64,000 bases of DNA from Pedobacter sp. JY14-1 (GTDB taxonomy: Bacteria > Bacteroidota > Bacteroidia > Sphingobacteriales > Sphingobacteriaceae): positions 224,475 through 288,474 of the forward strand of contig NZ_JARJHU010000003.1 in NCBI RefSeq assembly GCF_029269825.1, read 5' to 3'. The position numbers and the translations under genes are program-made. Below the pieces are notes generated by a model that was not told where the DNA came from, did no database searches, and was given only the letters and a program-made list of their open reading frames with translations. This document shows positions 33,073 through 43,617 of the stretch, in pieces (position 1 is the first letter of the stretch; each line of letters starts with the position of its first letter).

Positions 33073-35877
33073 CTATTTTGCCGGTGCCCCGCCCATTTTG
33101 TTAAAGTCCCAGACGAGGGAAAACATAAAGTACCTTCGGATAGTGGTGTAACTGTTCTGGCTGATCGTATTGCCGCTGGCATAGCGGCTGAAGCCGGCAT
33201 TCTGGTTAAGCAGGTCGCGCCCTGTAATGTTCAGGGCCAGGTTTTCCTGCCTGAAAAACTTTTTGCTGATGGTCGCGTTCCAGATGAACCGGCTGAAGTT
33301 ATCGGAGAAAGCTGCAGTCCTGGCCTTGTATTCGTAGTTGCCGTCGGTACTGATTTCGATTTTTCCAGGTAATGTGATGCCTGCACTTCCATTACTGTTG
33401 AATCCCCAGCCCTTGTTATTGGCCGCGGACTGAAGTGAGGAAACAATGGTGTTATAGGCCGGACCTCCGGATATCCGGAAATTATATGCCTTCGCCTTGT
33501 ATTTGCCAAAGCTGATCTCTCCGTTAAAGGTATTGCTGCTGGTTTTGTTGAGCACACCATTGGTCAGGTTATAGCTGGTATTCCCGTTCGCCGACAGGCT
33601 GAGGCCAACTGAAAGGTCTATTGCCTTGATCTTTTTATCGGTATTGATGTCAAGGTTAAAGCTAGCCGGGGTTTTTCCGCTGAGGTTGATGGACTGATAG
33701 GTCGTCTTACCGGAAGCAAGATCGGTGGTCACACTGCTGGTGATCGGGTTGAAACCCATCTGGTAGCTTCCGTATATCCATAGTGATTGTTCGGTGATGA
33801 TCTTATAGGAGTTATAATACATGCTCACAGAATTGCTGTAAGACGGGCGCAGGTCGGGATTGCCGAGCGTAATGTTGAGCGGGTCTGTATTTACCCTTAC
33901 CGGTTGTATCTGTTCGATACCGGGCTGATTGGTGTAGCCGTAATAATTGATACTGACAGCGCGTTGCTGTGAGAAGCGGTAGCCGTAGCTGGCGCGCGGG
34001 TTTACATTGACGAAATTACGTTTAAAGGTCTGCCCTGTATACCCATTGTACTGGTTGAAGTTTACATGGGTGATGTCGGTACCCAGACTGAACCTGGTTT
34101 TGTCTTTATTGTAATTGGCTGCTATGCCGCCCTTATTCGAGAGCTGATCGAGTTGGAAGTCATTGCTGAACTGGGTGTCCAGCTGATCGTACAGGCCAGA
34201 GGCCGATTTATTATAGGAACGGCGGTCGGAACTGCTGTTGATCAGGCCTAACCCGTAATTGACGACGAGAGAGAAGCTTTTTGAAAGGGGTTCAGTAAAA
34301 GTCAGGTTACCATTAAGGCTATTGCTGCTGGCTTCGGTTACTTTTTGCTGGTCGATGGTGCGGGTGCTGTCGGGCATACTTCCCGGCAGGGCGCCTGCAC
34401 CGTAAAAGTTGTTGGTCGAATACAGGTAGCCGTCGTCACTGGTCTTTCTGTATGCTTCCTGGATGTTAAGTAATAGGGTACGTCCTTTTTTCTTCAGCTT
34501 TTTGGACCAGAGTGCCGAAGCATTAAATCCTTGCTTTTCGGAATCGTTGCTGAGTTTCCGGTCACTGGTGTTGATGAATGAGCTGTCTGCCCGCCGGCTG
34601 AAAGCATTAAAGCTGTCGTTGGTCCGGGTATTACTTTTGGAGCCGTCCATCATGAATTTCAGTGAACTGGTACTGTCTGGTTTGATGGTATAGGTGGCGT
34701 CTGCCTTCTGGCGGAATACGCTGTTGTCGAAACGTTGTGCGGAATTATTGCTAATGATGCCGTCAGGCAGGTTGTTCTGGCTGATGTTGTCACTATTGCC
34801 TGCCACGTCTACCTGGCCGATCTTATAATTGGTATTGAGGGCATGCTTGTCACTGTCCCATTTGTTCTCGTAATGCAGGCCGCCGCTGGCCGCCCTGGGG
34901 ATACCCCGGCCATCGTAGCGGCCGTTCCAGGAATTGAACCCATCGTCTCCGCTGCTGAAGAACATGACGCCGCCATCGTCGCTCATTTCCATATTGCCGG
35001 AACTGCCGTATTTGGAATTGTCTTCCCAGCCGAGACCGGTCTGCCCGGTATTTCCAAAAATACCATACCCCGAGAAGCGCTGCTTACCCTTAAAGGCGTT
35101 GAACATGGCCTGATTCTGATAAAATCTGCTGGTGCCCGCGCCACCTTCCAGCTTACCGAAATAACCGTTCTTTTTATCTTCCTTCAGTTTGAGGTTGATG
35201 GTCTTGGTCTTTTCCCCGTCATCTATGCCGGTAAAGGTGGCCTGGTCGCTTTTCTTATCGTAGAGCTGTACCTTATCGACCATATCGCTGCGGATATTCT
35301 TGGTGACGAGTGTCGGGTCATCGCCGAAGAACTCTTCGCCGTCTACAAGGACTTTTTTGACGGTTTCGCCCTGGGCGGTAATTTTACCGTCTTTATCAAC
35401 TTGTATGCCCGGAAGCTGTCGAAGCAGGTCTTCTACCTTGGAATTGGGGGCGATCTCATAGCTGCCGGCATTGTATTCGGTGGTATCGCCTTTGATCTTG
35501 ATGGCAGCAACTTTGCCCTTGATGATGACGTCCTGCAGTAACGTTGATTTGAGGATGAGGTCGATGGTGCCAAAATCTTTAGCGGTGTGTGCGCTGTCAA
35601 GCTCAAATGTTTCGGCGTAATCTGCATAGCCCGGATAAGTAGCCAGCAGGATGAATTTGCCGGGCCGGAGTGTGCTGAGGTTGAAATGGCCTTCGGCATC
35701 TGCCCTTGCGAACCTCACCAGTGTTGAATCCTGCTGATTGAGAATGGTAATGGTGGTATTGACCAGTTTATAGCTGGCCATGGTGTCGGTAACAGCACCC
35801 TTGATCGTATAACTGGTTTGTGCGATCAGTCCAAAGGAACATAACAGCAGCACCGTCAGGAGAGCGACTTTCTTCAT
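33073..35877 (-). CDS. Outer membrane beta-barrel protein, TonB-receptor-like (OMP_b-brl_3 type)
   Basis: A 934-aa outer membrane protein. Signal peptide about 1-19, a carboxypeptidase-regulatory-like domain about 24-115, a receptor-plug domain about 120-230 (RQLPGIQVDKDGKITAQGE, VDGEEFFGDDP), and a large C-terminal barrel. The plug has the family pattern of the OMP beta-barrel 3 group, which lacks a classical TonB box. It is paired with a GLPGLI protein. The promoter has a -7 element at 35904-35897 and a BlaI-type palindrome at 35907-35920. The ligand is unknown; protein or peptide export, or sensing, have been suggested for such pairs. Confidence 0.88.
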   Translation of the reverse strand: MKKVALLTVLLLCSFGLIAQTSYTIKGAVTDTMASYKLVNTTITILNQQDSTLVRFARADAEGHFNLSTLRPGKFILLATYPGYADYAETFELDSAHTAKDFGTIDLILKSTLLQDVIIKGKVAAIKIKGDTTEYNAGSYEIAPNSKVEDLLRQLPGIQVDKDGKITAQGETVKKVLVDGEEFFGDDPTLVTKNIRSDMVDKVQLYDKKSDQATFTGIDDGEKTKTINLKLKEDKKNGYFGKLEGGAGTSRFYQNQAMFNAFKGKQRFSGYGIFGNTGQTGLGWEDNSKYGSSGNMEMSDDGGVMFFSSGDDGFNSWNGRYDGRGIPRAASGGLHYENKWDSDKHALNTNYKIGQVDVAGNSDNISQNNLPDGIISNNSAQRFDNSVFRQKADATYTIKPDSTSSLKFMMDGSKSNTRTNDSFNAFSRRADSSFINTSDRKLSNDSEKQGFNASALWSKKLKKKGRTLLLNIQEAYRKTSDDGYLYSTNNFYGAGALPGSMPDSTRTIDQQKVTEASSNSLNGNLTFTEPLSKSFSLVVNYGLGLINSSSDRRSYNKSASGLYDQLDTQFSNDFQLDQLSNKGGIAANYNKDKTRFSLGTDITHVNFNQYNGYTGQTFKRNFVNVNPRASYGYRFSQQRAVSINYYGYTNQPGIEQIQPVRVNTDPLNITLGNPDLRPSYSNSVSMYYNSYKIITEQSLWIYGSYQMGFNPITSSVTTDLASGKTTYQSINLSGKTPASFNLDINTDKKIKAIDLSVGLSLSANGNTSYNLTNGVLNKTSSNTFNGEISFGKYKAKAYNFRISGGPAYNTIVSSLQSAANNKGWGFNSNGSAGITLPGKIEISTDGNYEYKARTAAFSDNFSRFIWNATISKKFFRQENLALNITGRDLLNQNAGFSRYASGNTISQNSYTTIRRYFMFSLVWDFNKMGGAPAK

Positions 35878-35896
35878 GTTTGGTTTTTAGGTGGTT

Positions 35897-35904
35897 CAAA
35901 TATA
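35897..35904 (-). promoter_or_regulatory. -7 element TATATTTG of the barrel-GLPGLI operon
   Basis: An exact TAnnTTTG on the minus strand, 19 nt before the barrel ATG. The -33 position at 19-bp spacing reads ATTA, not TTTG. The palindrome at 35907-35920 begins 2 bp upstream of it, as at the blaI promoter. Confidence 0.55.
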
Positions 35905-35906
35905 TA

Positions 35907-35920
35907 ACTAAGGTTTTAGT
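35907..35920 (-). promoter_or_regulatory. BlaI-type operator at the barrel promoter
   Basis: The inverted repeat ACTAA-GGTT-TTAGT. Together with its flanks (ATAACTAAG and TTTAGTAT) it is nearly identical to the site at 46987-47000 by blaI. Its core starts 3 bp from the -7 element, exactly as the second blaI site does. A repressor bound here would block the promoter. Confidence 0.65.
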
Positions 35921-35936
35921 ATTTAATTATACGGCA

Positions 35937-35952
35937 TGTTAAATTTTGTTAA
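35937..35952 (+). promoter_or_regulatory. Direct-repeat box upstream of the PIF1-like gene
   Basis: The same 16 bases as the two-component promoter box (TGTTAAATTTTGTTAA), followed in phase by a third GTTA ten bases later, next to the -7 element TAGCTTTG (35960-35967). It ends 7 bp before that element. A regulator bound at this distance could activate or repress. Confidence 0.5.
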
Positions 35953-35959
35953 TTCTTGT

Positions 35960-35967
35960 TAGCTTTG
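35960..35967 (+). promoter_or_regulatory. -7 element TAGCTTTG of the PIF1-like gene
   Basis: An exact TAnnTTTG, 14 nt before the ATG at 35982. It is preceded by the 10-bp-phased repeats and lacks a consensus -33. Confidence 0.45.
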
Positions 35968-35981
35968 AGGTATTGAAAGCG

Positions 35982-38225
35982 ATGGAGCTGGGCCCGGCTG
36001 AACTGGCGGCCAGGTTTGTAAACTATACATCCAGACATGTTTTCCTGACAGGCAAGGCGGGTACGGGAAAGACTACCTTTTTAAGGAACCTGGTGGCGCA
36101 CACCTATAAAAAGGCGGTGATCGTGGCCCCTACCGGTATCGCTGCGATCAACGCGTCGGGTGTGACGATCCACTCGCTGTTCCAGCTGCCTTTCGGGACT
36201 TTTCTGCCCCGGAATCCTCCGGGTGATCCTGGCGAAGGTACGCAATACCATACTCCGAAAACGGTGGTGAAACATCTGACGATGAACGCGGCAAAGCGAA
36301 AGGTGCTGGTAGATATGGAGCTGCTGATCATCGATGAGGTGAGTATGCTTCGTGCCGATCTGCTGGATGCAATGGATGTGGTACTGCGTTATGTCCGCAG
36401 GAACAATGCCCCGTTCGGAGGTATACAGGTACTTTTTATCGGTGACCTCTATCAGTTGCCGCCTGTAGTGAAGAACAGTGAGTGGAGCCTGCTTTCTCAG
36501 TTTTATCAGAGTATATATTTCTTCGATGCAGAGGTGCTGCGGGAGCATCCGCCGGTGTATATCGAACTGGATAAGATCTACCGGCAGGAAGACCAGGTGT
36601 TTGTGGACCTGCTGAATAATTTAAGGAACAATAGGGTAACCCAGGCCGATATGGATTTGCTGCAACGGTATTACCGGGCAGATTTTAAGCCGGAACTGAA
36701 GGATAAATACATTACGCTGACCACGCACAACAACAAGGCGGATACCCTGAACCGGCAACACCTGGACGAACTGCCGGGATATAGCTACCTGTACCGGGCA
36801 AAGATAGAAGATGATTTCAGTGAGTATGCCTTTCCTGCGGACGATATCCTGGAGCTGAAGACAGGGGCACAGGTGATGTTCATCAAGAACGACCCTACGG
36901 GAGAACAACGGTTTTTTAATGGCAAGATCGCGGTGGTGACGGATCTGAAGCCCGACCTGATCGAGGTGGCTCCGGAAGGCGGCGGACCGAGGATCGTGCT
37001 GGAGAAGTATACCTGGAAGAACATCAGGTATACCACAGACAAAGTGACCGGGGAGATCAAGGAGGACCTGGTCGGAACCTTTACCCAATACCCCCTGAAG
37101 CTGGCCTGGGCAATTACGGTGCACAAGAGCCAGGGGCTGACTTTTGATAAGGCGATCATCGATGTGGGCAATGCATTTGCACCCGGACAGGTATATGTAG
37201 CCTTGTCCAGGTTGCGTTCACTGAACGGCCTGGTGCTGACTTCGCTGCTCGGATCCGGAATAAGACCGGACCAGCATGTCGGTTTTTTTTCGGGGACCAA
37301 GCCGGATATGGAGGTTCTGCAGGAGCAGGTGGGGCAGGAAACCGGTCGTTTTTTGATGGATTACCTGCTGAAATGCTTTGATCTTTCGGCGCTGGATAAT
37401 TACCTGTACGAGCATGTACATTCTTACAATAAGGACATTTACCGCTCTGCGAAGCAGAAACACCATAAGTGGGCGGAAAAGCTGTTCCAGGCCGTAGTGG
37501 AACTGAGAAAGAGCGGGGATAAGTTTAAGGTGCAACTGACCAGGCTGGGTACGGATGCATCGGAAGAAGGCAGGATGAAATTGCTGGAGCGGGTTTCGGC
37601 CGCCAGTACTTATTTCGTGCCGCTGCTGACAGGTCTTTCTGTGCAGGTTCTTGAACGTATCGGACTGGTGAAACAGGACGAGAAGCAGGTAAAGGAATTC
37701 CTGGGCGAGCTGATAGAAATGGAATCGGTCTTTTATGAGCAGATGAAACGCATGCAAAAGGCTCCGGGCCTGTTGCAGGCACTGATGGATAACAGGGATT
37801 TCAGGCGCCAGGATGCGGAACGGCTGATCGGCAATGCGGAACGTGACCAACTGATGCGTGACCTTTTTGCCGGTGAGGCCGTCAAGAAGAAGAAAAAAGC
37901 AAAGACAGCAGCAGCCAGGGAACCTAAGACAGATACCAAGGAGCTGTCGCTGGAACTGTTCAGATCAGGGAAGACAATTGCAGAGATCGCCCTGGAGCGT
38001 AAGATGGTAATCGGAACGATTGAGGGGCACCTTGCCCATTATGTAGCGGAAGGGCTGGTCTCGGGGGCCGGGATCATCGGGGAGGACAAACTGAAGGCTA
38101 TCCTGGAGGCGATCCGGATCCTGAAGACAAAGCAAATGAACCCGATCCGGGAATACCTGGGACGGGAATATTCTTTTGGCGAGATCAAGATCGGGTTGGC
38201 CGCAGCCATTGCCGGGGGAGACTGA
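35982..38225 (+). CDS. PIF1-like DNA helicase with C-terminal helix-turn-helix
   Basis: A 747-aa SF1B helicase. Walker A is GKAGTGKTT (24-32), followed by IVAPTGIAAINASGVTIHSLF; Walker B is LLIIDEVSMLRADLLDAMD; motif III is GDLYQLPPV; the C-terminal helicase motif is TVHKSQGLTFDKAIID with VYVALSRLRS. After about residue 430 come helical regions and a helix-turn-helix of the HTH_40/RQC type (ELFRSGKTIAEIALERKMVIGTIEGHL). It probably unwinds forked or G-rich DNA during repair or replication. The start is ATG 35982; a TTG upstream (35946) lies in the promoter. The stop abuts that of the convergent dapF gene. Confidence 0.9.
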   Translation: MELGPAELAARFVNYTSRHVFLTGKAGTGKTTFLRNLVAHTYKKAVIVAPTGIAAINASGVTIHSLFQLPFGTFLPRNPPGDPGEGTQYHTPKTVVKHLTMNAAKRKVLVDMELLIIDEVSMLRADLLDAMDVVLRYVRRNNAPFGGIQVLFIGDLYQLPPVVKNSEWSLLSQFYQSIYFFDAEVLREHPPVYIELDKIYRQEDQVFVDLLNNLRNNRVTQADMDLLQRYYRADFKPELKDKYITLTTHNNKADTLNRQHLDELPGYSYLYRAKIEDDFSEYAFPADDILELKTGAQVMFIKNDPTGEQRFFNGKIAVVTDLKPDLIEVAPEGGGPRIVLEKYTWKNIRYTTDKVTGEIKEDLVGTFTQYPLKLAWAITVHKSQGLTFDKAIIDVGNAFAPGQVYVALSRLRSLNGLVLTSLLGSGIRPDQHVGFFSGTKPDMEVLQEQVGQETGRFLMDYLLKCFDLSALDNYLYEHVHSYNKDIYRSAKQKHHKWAEKLFQAVVELRKSGDKFKVQLTRLGTDASEEGRMKLLERVSAASTYFVPLLTGLSVQVLERIGLVKQDEKQVKEFLGELIEMESVFYEQMKRMQKAPGLLQALMDNRDFRRQDAERLIGNAERDQLMRDLFAGEAVKKKKKAKTAAAREPKTDTKELSLELFRSGKTIAEIALERKMVIGTIEGHLAHYVAEGLVSGAGIIGEDKLKAILEAIRILKTKQMNPIREYLGREYSFGEIKIGLAAAIAGGD

Positions 38226-39005
38226 TCAGGGTTCTACCTCTCCTTCAAATACTTTTTTTGCCGGGCCGCACAGGAAGACATTGGTAAAGTGCCGGCCGTC
38301 ATAGTCGAAGCTGATCTTCAGGTCACCGCCAAGTACTTTTACCGGGGTTTCAATATGGCCGCTTTGCTGTTTGTGACGGGCAACTGCCAGTGCCACGGCA
38401 GTAACACCGGTACCGCAGGCAAAGGTTTCATCTTCCACACCACGCTCGAAGGTGCGGACAAAGAGCCTGTCGCCCTGGTCTTCTACGAAATTGACATTGA
38501 TGCCTTTTTCCCGGTAGGTGCCGTTATTGCGAATGGCTTTGCCTTCCTGATAAACGTCTAGGTCTTTGAGGTTTTCCGTCTGCAGGACATAGTGGGGTGA
38601 ACCGGTATTGAGTACATAGGCATTTCCGTCCCTGGTAATCGTGTCGATATCGATCATTTGCAGGTCTACCCATTCGCCATTTTCGGAAATTTTGGCATAA
38701 TGCGGGCCGTCTACTGCCAGAAAGTTAGTTTCCTTGTCAATAATGCCCAGGTGCCTGGCAAAGGCGACGATGCACCTGCCGCCATTGCCGCACATACTGC
38801 CGGGATTGCCGTCGGCATTAAAGTAATGCATCTCGAAATCGTAATCCGGATGGTCTGTAAGGAACATCAGGCCATCTCCACCGACGCCGAAACGCCTGTC
38901 GCACAACTCATGGATGCGTTTGTAGCTGATGTCTTTTAACGGCCCCATACGGTGGTCAATGAGGATAAAGTCGTTTCCGGCGCCCTGGTATTTATAGAAG
39001 TGCAT
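38226..39005 (-). CDS. dapF: Diaminopimelate epimerase
   Basis: A 259-aa cofactor-independent racemase that turns LL- into meso-diaminopimelate for lysine and peptidoglycan synthesis. The two catalytic cysteines are C72 in SMCGNGGRC and C197 in TFACGTGVTA, and the two-fold domain layout is complete. The start is ATG 39005, the exact family N-terminus MHFYKYQGAGNDF; a GTG two codons upstream is less likely. It is monocistronic; its upstream region contains the direct-repeat box at 39032-39048, which lies only 27 nt from its ATG. Identification is secure. Confidence 0.96.
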   Translation of the reverse strand: MHFYKYQGAGNDFILIDHRMGPLKDISYKRIHELCDRRFGVGGDGLMFLTDHPDYDFEMHYFNADGNPGSMCGNGGRCIVAFARHLGIIDKETNFLAVDGPHYAKISENGEWVDLQMIDIDTITRDGNAYVLNTGSPHYVLQTENLKDLDVYQEGKAIRNNGTYREKGINVNFVEDQGDRLFVRTFERGVEDETFACGTGVTAVALAVARHKQQSGHIETPVKVLGGDLKISFDYDGRHFTNVFLCGPAKKVFEGEVEP

Positions 39006-39031
39006 GCTCACGAGTGGTTTAGCTGCCAGGC

Positions 39032-39048
39032 TTTAACATTTTTTAACA
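39032..39048 (-). promoter_or_regulatory. Direct-repeat box between dapF and degP
   Basis: On the minus strand TGTTAAA-AAA-TGTTAAA (17 bp), again with a 10-bp phase. It lies 45 bp before the -7 of degP and 27 nt before the dapF ATG. It is the third copy of the box seen at 29587 and 35937. Confidence 0.5.
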
Positions 39049-39092
39049 ATGTTCCTGACTTGTTTCTGATGCAAATATCGTTCATATGGTAT

Positions 39093-39100
39093 TAAATTTG
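39093..39100 (+). promoter_or_regulatory. -7 element TAAATTTG upstream of degP
   Basis: An exact TAnnTTTG, 98 nt before the degP ATG, implying a 5' leader of about 90 nt. That leader holds a short stem (TGAGC at about 39149, GCTCA at about 39165) of unclear meaning. Confidence 0.4.
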
Positions 39101-39198
39101 AATTAACGAAAGCAATAAATGCGATGACGGTGTTAATATGATATTCCGATGAGCTTTTGGTACCGGCTCACAGAACTGCGACACTGATCGCCCGGTAG

Positions 39199-40752
39199 AT
39201 GAATCAAAAAATGAAAGAAATGAAAAAAATAGGAGTAATTGTGTTGGCCGCGTTTGTAGGTGGTGCGGCTGCAATTGGCGGGTACAAAATGCTGGAACGC
39301 CAGGATCAGAGCCTTTCCTTCGAGGAACAGCAGAAGGTGATCTTTGCGAACAACCCTAAGATTTCCTCAGCAGGAGCTGTCGATTTCGTAGAGGCTGCAG
39401 CTGCAGTCTCACCTGCGGTAGTGCACATCAAGACCACTTATGGAAATACCTCAAGCAGGGTCGGAGGCTCTCCGTTTGACATGTTTGAGGAATTTTTCGG
39501 TGGCGGTGGCAGAAGGATGCAAAGTGTGCCGAGGGCCGCTTCAGGTTCCGGCGTAATCCTGACTCCGGATGGATACATTGTGACCAATAACCACGTTGTA
39601 GAGAAAGCGGATAAGATCGAAGTGATCCTTTCGGACAGGCGTAAGGTCGCTGCAAAAGTGATCGGAACTGATCCGAATACGGATCTGGCGCTGATCAAGG
39701 TAGAGGCCAGCAACCTTCCGATCGTGAAGATGGGCAACTCAGATAATGTGCAGATCGGTGAATGGGTACTGGCTGTAGGTTTCCCGCTGGATCTGCAGAC
39801 TACGGTTACTGCGGGTATCGTAAGCGCGAAGGCAAGGAGCATCGGCATACTGGCCAGAAACCAGGAGCCGCCCACCGAAGAAGAATATGAGGAATACCAG
39901 AGAACAGGAAAGCTGCCTTCTAGGGCGAATACCAGCATCGAGTCCTATATCCAGACCGATGCAGCGATTAACCCGGGGAACAGCGGTGGTGCGCTGGTGA
40001 ATGCAAGCGGCGAGCTGGTAGGCATCAATGCGGCGATCGCTTCGCAAAGCGGAAGGAATGAGGGATATGGTTTTGCGATCCCGGTGAACCTGGCTAAAAA
40101 GATCCTGGACGATTTCAGGAAATATGGCGAGGTGAAACGTGGTTATATCGGGGTAAGTTTTACTACGCTTGATGCGGACAATGCTGAAAAGCTGGATGTA
40201 AAGGACATTACAGGCCTGTATGTTTCTGAAGTATTGCCGAACAGCGGCGCTGCGGCTGCCGGACTGAAGAAAGGCGACATCATCAAAAAGGTAGACGGTG
40301 TGACCATCTATGACTCTCCTGATCTGCAGGAAAGGATCGGCCGTCTGAGCCCTGGCGATAAAATACAACTGACCTACCTGAGGGATGGCCAGCTGAAAAA
40401 TGTAAGTGTGACCCTGAAGTCAAGGGGAGACGAGGACACCAGGCCGAAGACAGCGTCCAGCAATAAGCCTACAGGAACCAGCTTTGATAAGCTTGGGGCA
40501 ACCTTTGCCCCAGCTTCTGAGGCTCAGAAAGCGAAGTATGGTGTGAAGAGCGGAGTAGTGGTGACTGGTACAGAGCGTGGTAAGTTGTTTGACAACTGGG
40601 AGGTGCCTAAAGGGGTGATCATTACTTCCGTGAATGGCCGGCCGGTGAACAGTTCAAAGGATGTAGAGAATGCATTGCCGAATTCCAGAAATGGTATGAC
40701 TACCATCACTGGTGTCGGACCGCAGGGATCTTTTACCTATAGTATCAATTGA
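39199..40752 (+). CDS. Periplasmic serine protease DegP/HtrA, Do family
   Basis: A 517-aa protease-chaperone that degrades misfolded envelope proteins. An N-terminal signal anchor (about residues 9-30, IGVIVLAAFVGGAAAIGG) leads to the trypsin-like domain with triad H132 (TNNHVV), D162 (NTDLALIKV) and S262 (NPGNSGGAL). Two PDZ domains follow (about 300-400 and 430-515) with DVKDITGLYVSEV and the C-terminal GVVVTGTERGKLFDNWEV. Domain number and length match the Do group. In-frame starts at 39199, 39211 and 39220 are all possible. It is monocistronic with a strong terminator. The direct-repeat box and leader suggest envelope-stress control. Confidence 0.93.
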   Translation: MNQKMKEMKKIGVIVLAAFVGGAAAIGGYKMLERQDQSLSFEEQQKVIFANNPKISSAGAVDFVEAAAAVSPAVVHIKTTYGNTSSRVGGSPFDMFEEFFGGGGRRMQSVPRAASGSGVILTPDGYIVTNNHVVEKADKIEVILSDRRKVAAKVIGTDPNTDLALIKVEASNLPIVKMGNSDNVQIGEWVLAVGFPLDLQTTVTAGIVSAKARSIGILARNQEPPTEEEYEEYQRTGKLPSRANTSIESYIQTDAAINPGNSGGALVNASGELVGINAAIASQSGRNEGYGFAIPVNLAKKILDDFRKYGEVKRGYIGVSFTTLDADNAEKLDVKDITGLYVSEVLPNSGAAAAGLKKGDIIKKVDGVTIYDSPDLQERIGRLSPGDKIQLTYLRDGQLKNVSVTLKSRGDEDTRPKTASSNKPTGTSFDKLGATFAPASEAQKAKYGVKSGVVVTGTERGKLFDNWEVPKGVIITSVNGRPVNSSKDVENALPNSRNGMTTITGVGPQGSFTYSIN

Positions 40753-40771
40753 TCGTTATTCTCTGGGATAT

Positions 40772-40801
40772 AAAAAAGGGGCTTTTCATGCCCCTTTTTT
40801 T
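40772..40801 (+). terminator. Intrinsic terminator of degP
   Basis: An 11-bp stem, AAAAAAGGGGC (40772-40782) and GCCCCTTTTTT (40790-40800), with a 7-nt loop, ending in a T-run. It also reads as a terminator on the minus strand. Confidence 0.9.
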
Positions 40802-40892
40802 ATTGCCTGCCTCCGAATTCTTAGAATGTTTCTAAATAGCTCATTTGTCATTATTTTGTCTTTGGTATTTATCAATTAATTTTTTAATTAAA

Positions 40893-40900
40893 TACTTTTG
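40893..40900 (+). promoter_or_regulatory. -7 element TACTTTTG of the sdh operon
   Basis: An exact TAnnTTTG, 29 nt before the sdhC ATG, in a very AT-rich stretch. TTTG occurs at 40861-40864 but 28 bp away, longer than normal spacing. Confidence 0.5.
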
Positions 40901-40929
40901 CACAACAGAACTAAAAAAATATTATTCTA

Positions 40930-41610
40930 ATGGCTAGTTTCGGAAACGCTTTTTCCTCATCAATAGGGAAAAAATTAATAATGGGTATTACCGGCCTGTT
41001 CCTGATCTCTTTTCTCGTAGTACACTGCTTCCTGAATTCTCTCATCTTTGTGAATGACGGGGGGCTGACTTTTAACATGGGTGCCCATTTTATGGGGACA
41101 AACTGGGTTATAAGGACCATGGAGGTAGTTTTGTTTCTCGGATTGCTGGGACATATTTACCAGGGCTATAACCTTACGGTTCAAAACCAGAAGGCAAGGC
41201 CGGTAAGGTATGCGGTCAATAACGGTTCTGCCAACAGCAAATGGTACTCCAGGTCAATGGGCCTTCTGGGTACACTGCTGCTGATCTTCCTGATCGTACA
41301 CATCTCAAAATTCTGGGTGATGTCAAGATTTACCGGTATTCCTACCGAGGATGCGAATGGTAACCACGACCTTTTTGCAGTAATGGTAGAAACCTTTCAG
41401 AATCCGGTCATCGTCGCACTTTATGTGCTGTCCATGTTTTCCCTTGCTTATCACTTACTGCATGGTTTTGCTTCGGCTTTCCAGACCTTAGGCTGGAACC
41501 ATAAAAAATATACGCCGGTCATCAGGAAGACAGGTGTATGGTTTTCCATTATTATCCCTTTCATATTTGCTTTGATGCCTTTGGCGATCTACCTGGGTTT
41601 TATTAAATAA
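40930..41610 (+). CDS. sdhC: Succinate dehydrogenase cytochrome b subunit
   Basis: A 226-aa membrane anchor of succinate:quinone oxidoreductase, type B (one large subunit, two haems). Five hydrophobic segments are apparent, with histidine ligands in VVHCFLNS, LGLLGHIYQG, IVHISKFW and YHLLHGFASA. It is first in the sdhCAB operon (18 nt before sdhA). Bacteroidota use this subunit for succinate oxidation or fumarate reduction; direction cannot be told from sequence. Start ATG 40930 gives the family N-terminus. Confidence 0.93.
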   Translation: MASFGNAFSSSIGKKLIMGITGLFLISFLVVHCFLNSLIFVNDGGLTFNMGAHFMGTNWVIRTMEVVLFLGLLGHIYQGYNLTVQNQKARPVRYAVNNGSANSKWYSRSMGLLGTLLLIFLIVHISKFWVMSRFTGIPTEDANGNHDLFAVMVETFQNPVIVALYVLSMFSLAYHLLHGFASAFQTLGWNHKKYTPVIRKTGVWFSIIIPFIFALMPLAIYLGFIK

Positions 41611-41628
41611 TTAAGAACGAAAAGAATT

Positions 41629-43608
<1,980 letters not shown>

Positions 43609-43617
43609 TACAGTATC

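Noticed and set aside
34735..35541. A 268-codon open frame antisense to the large barrel gene
   Set aside because: A low-complexity hydrophobic translation with no motifs, inside a secure gene.
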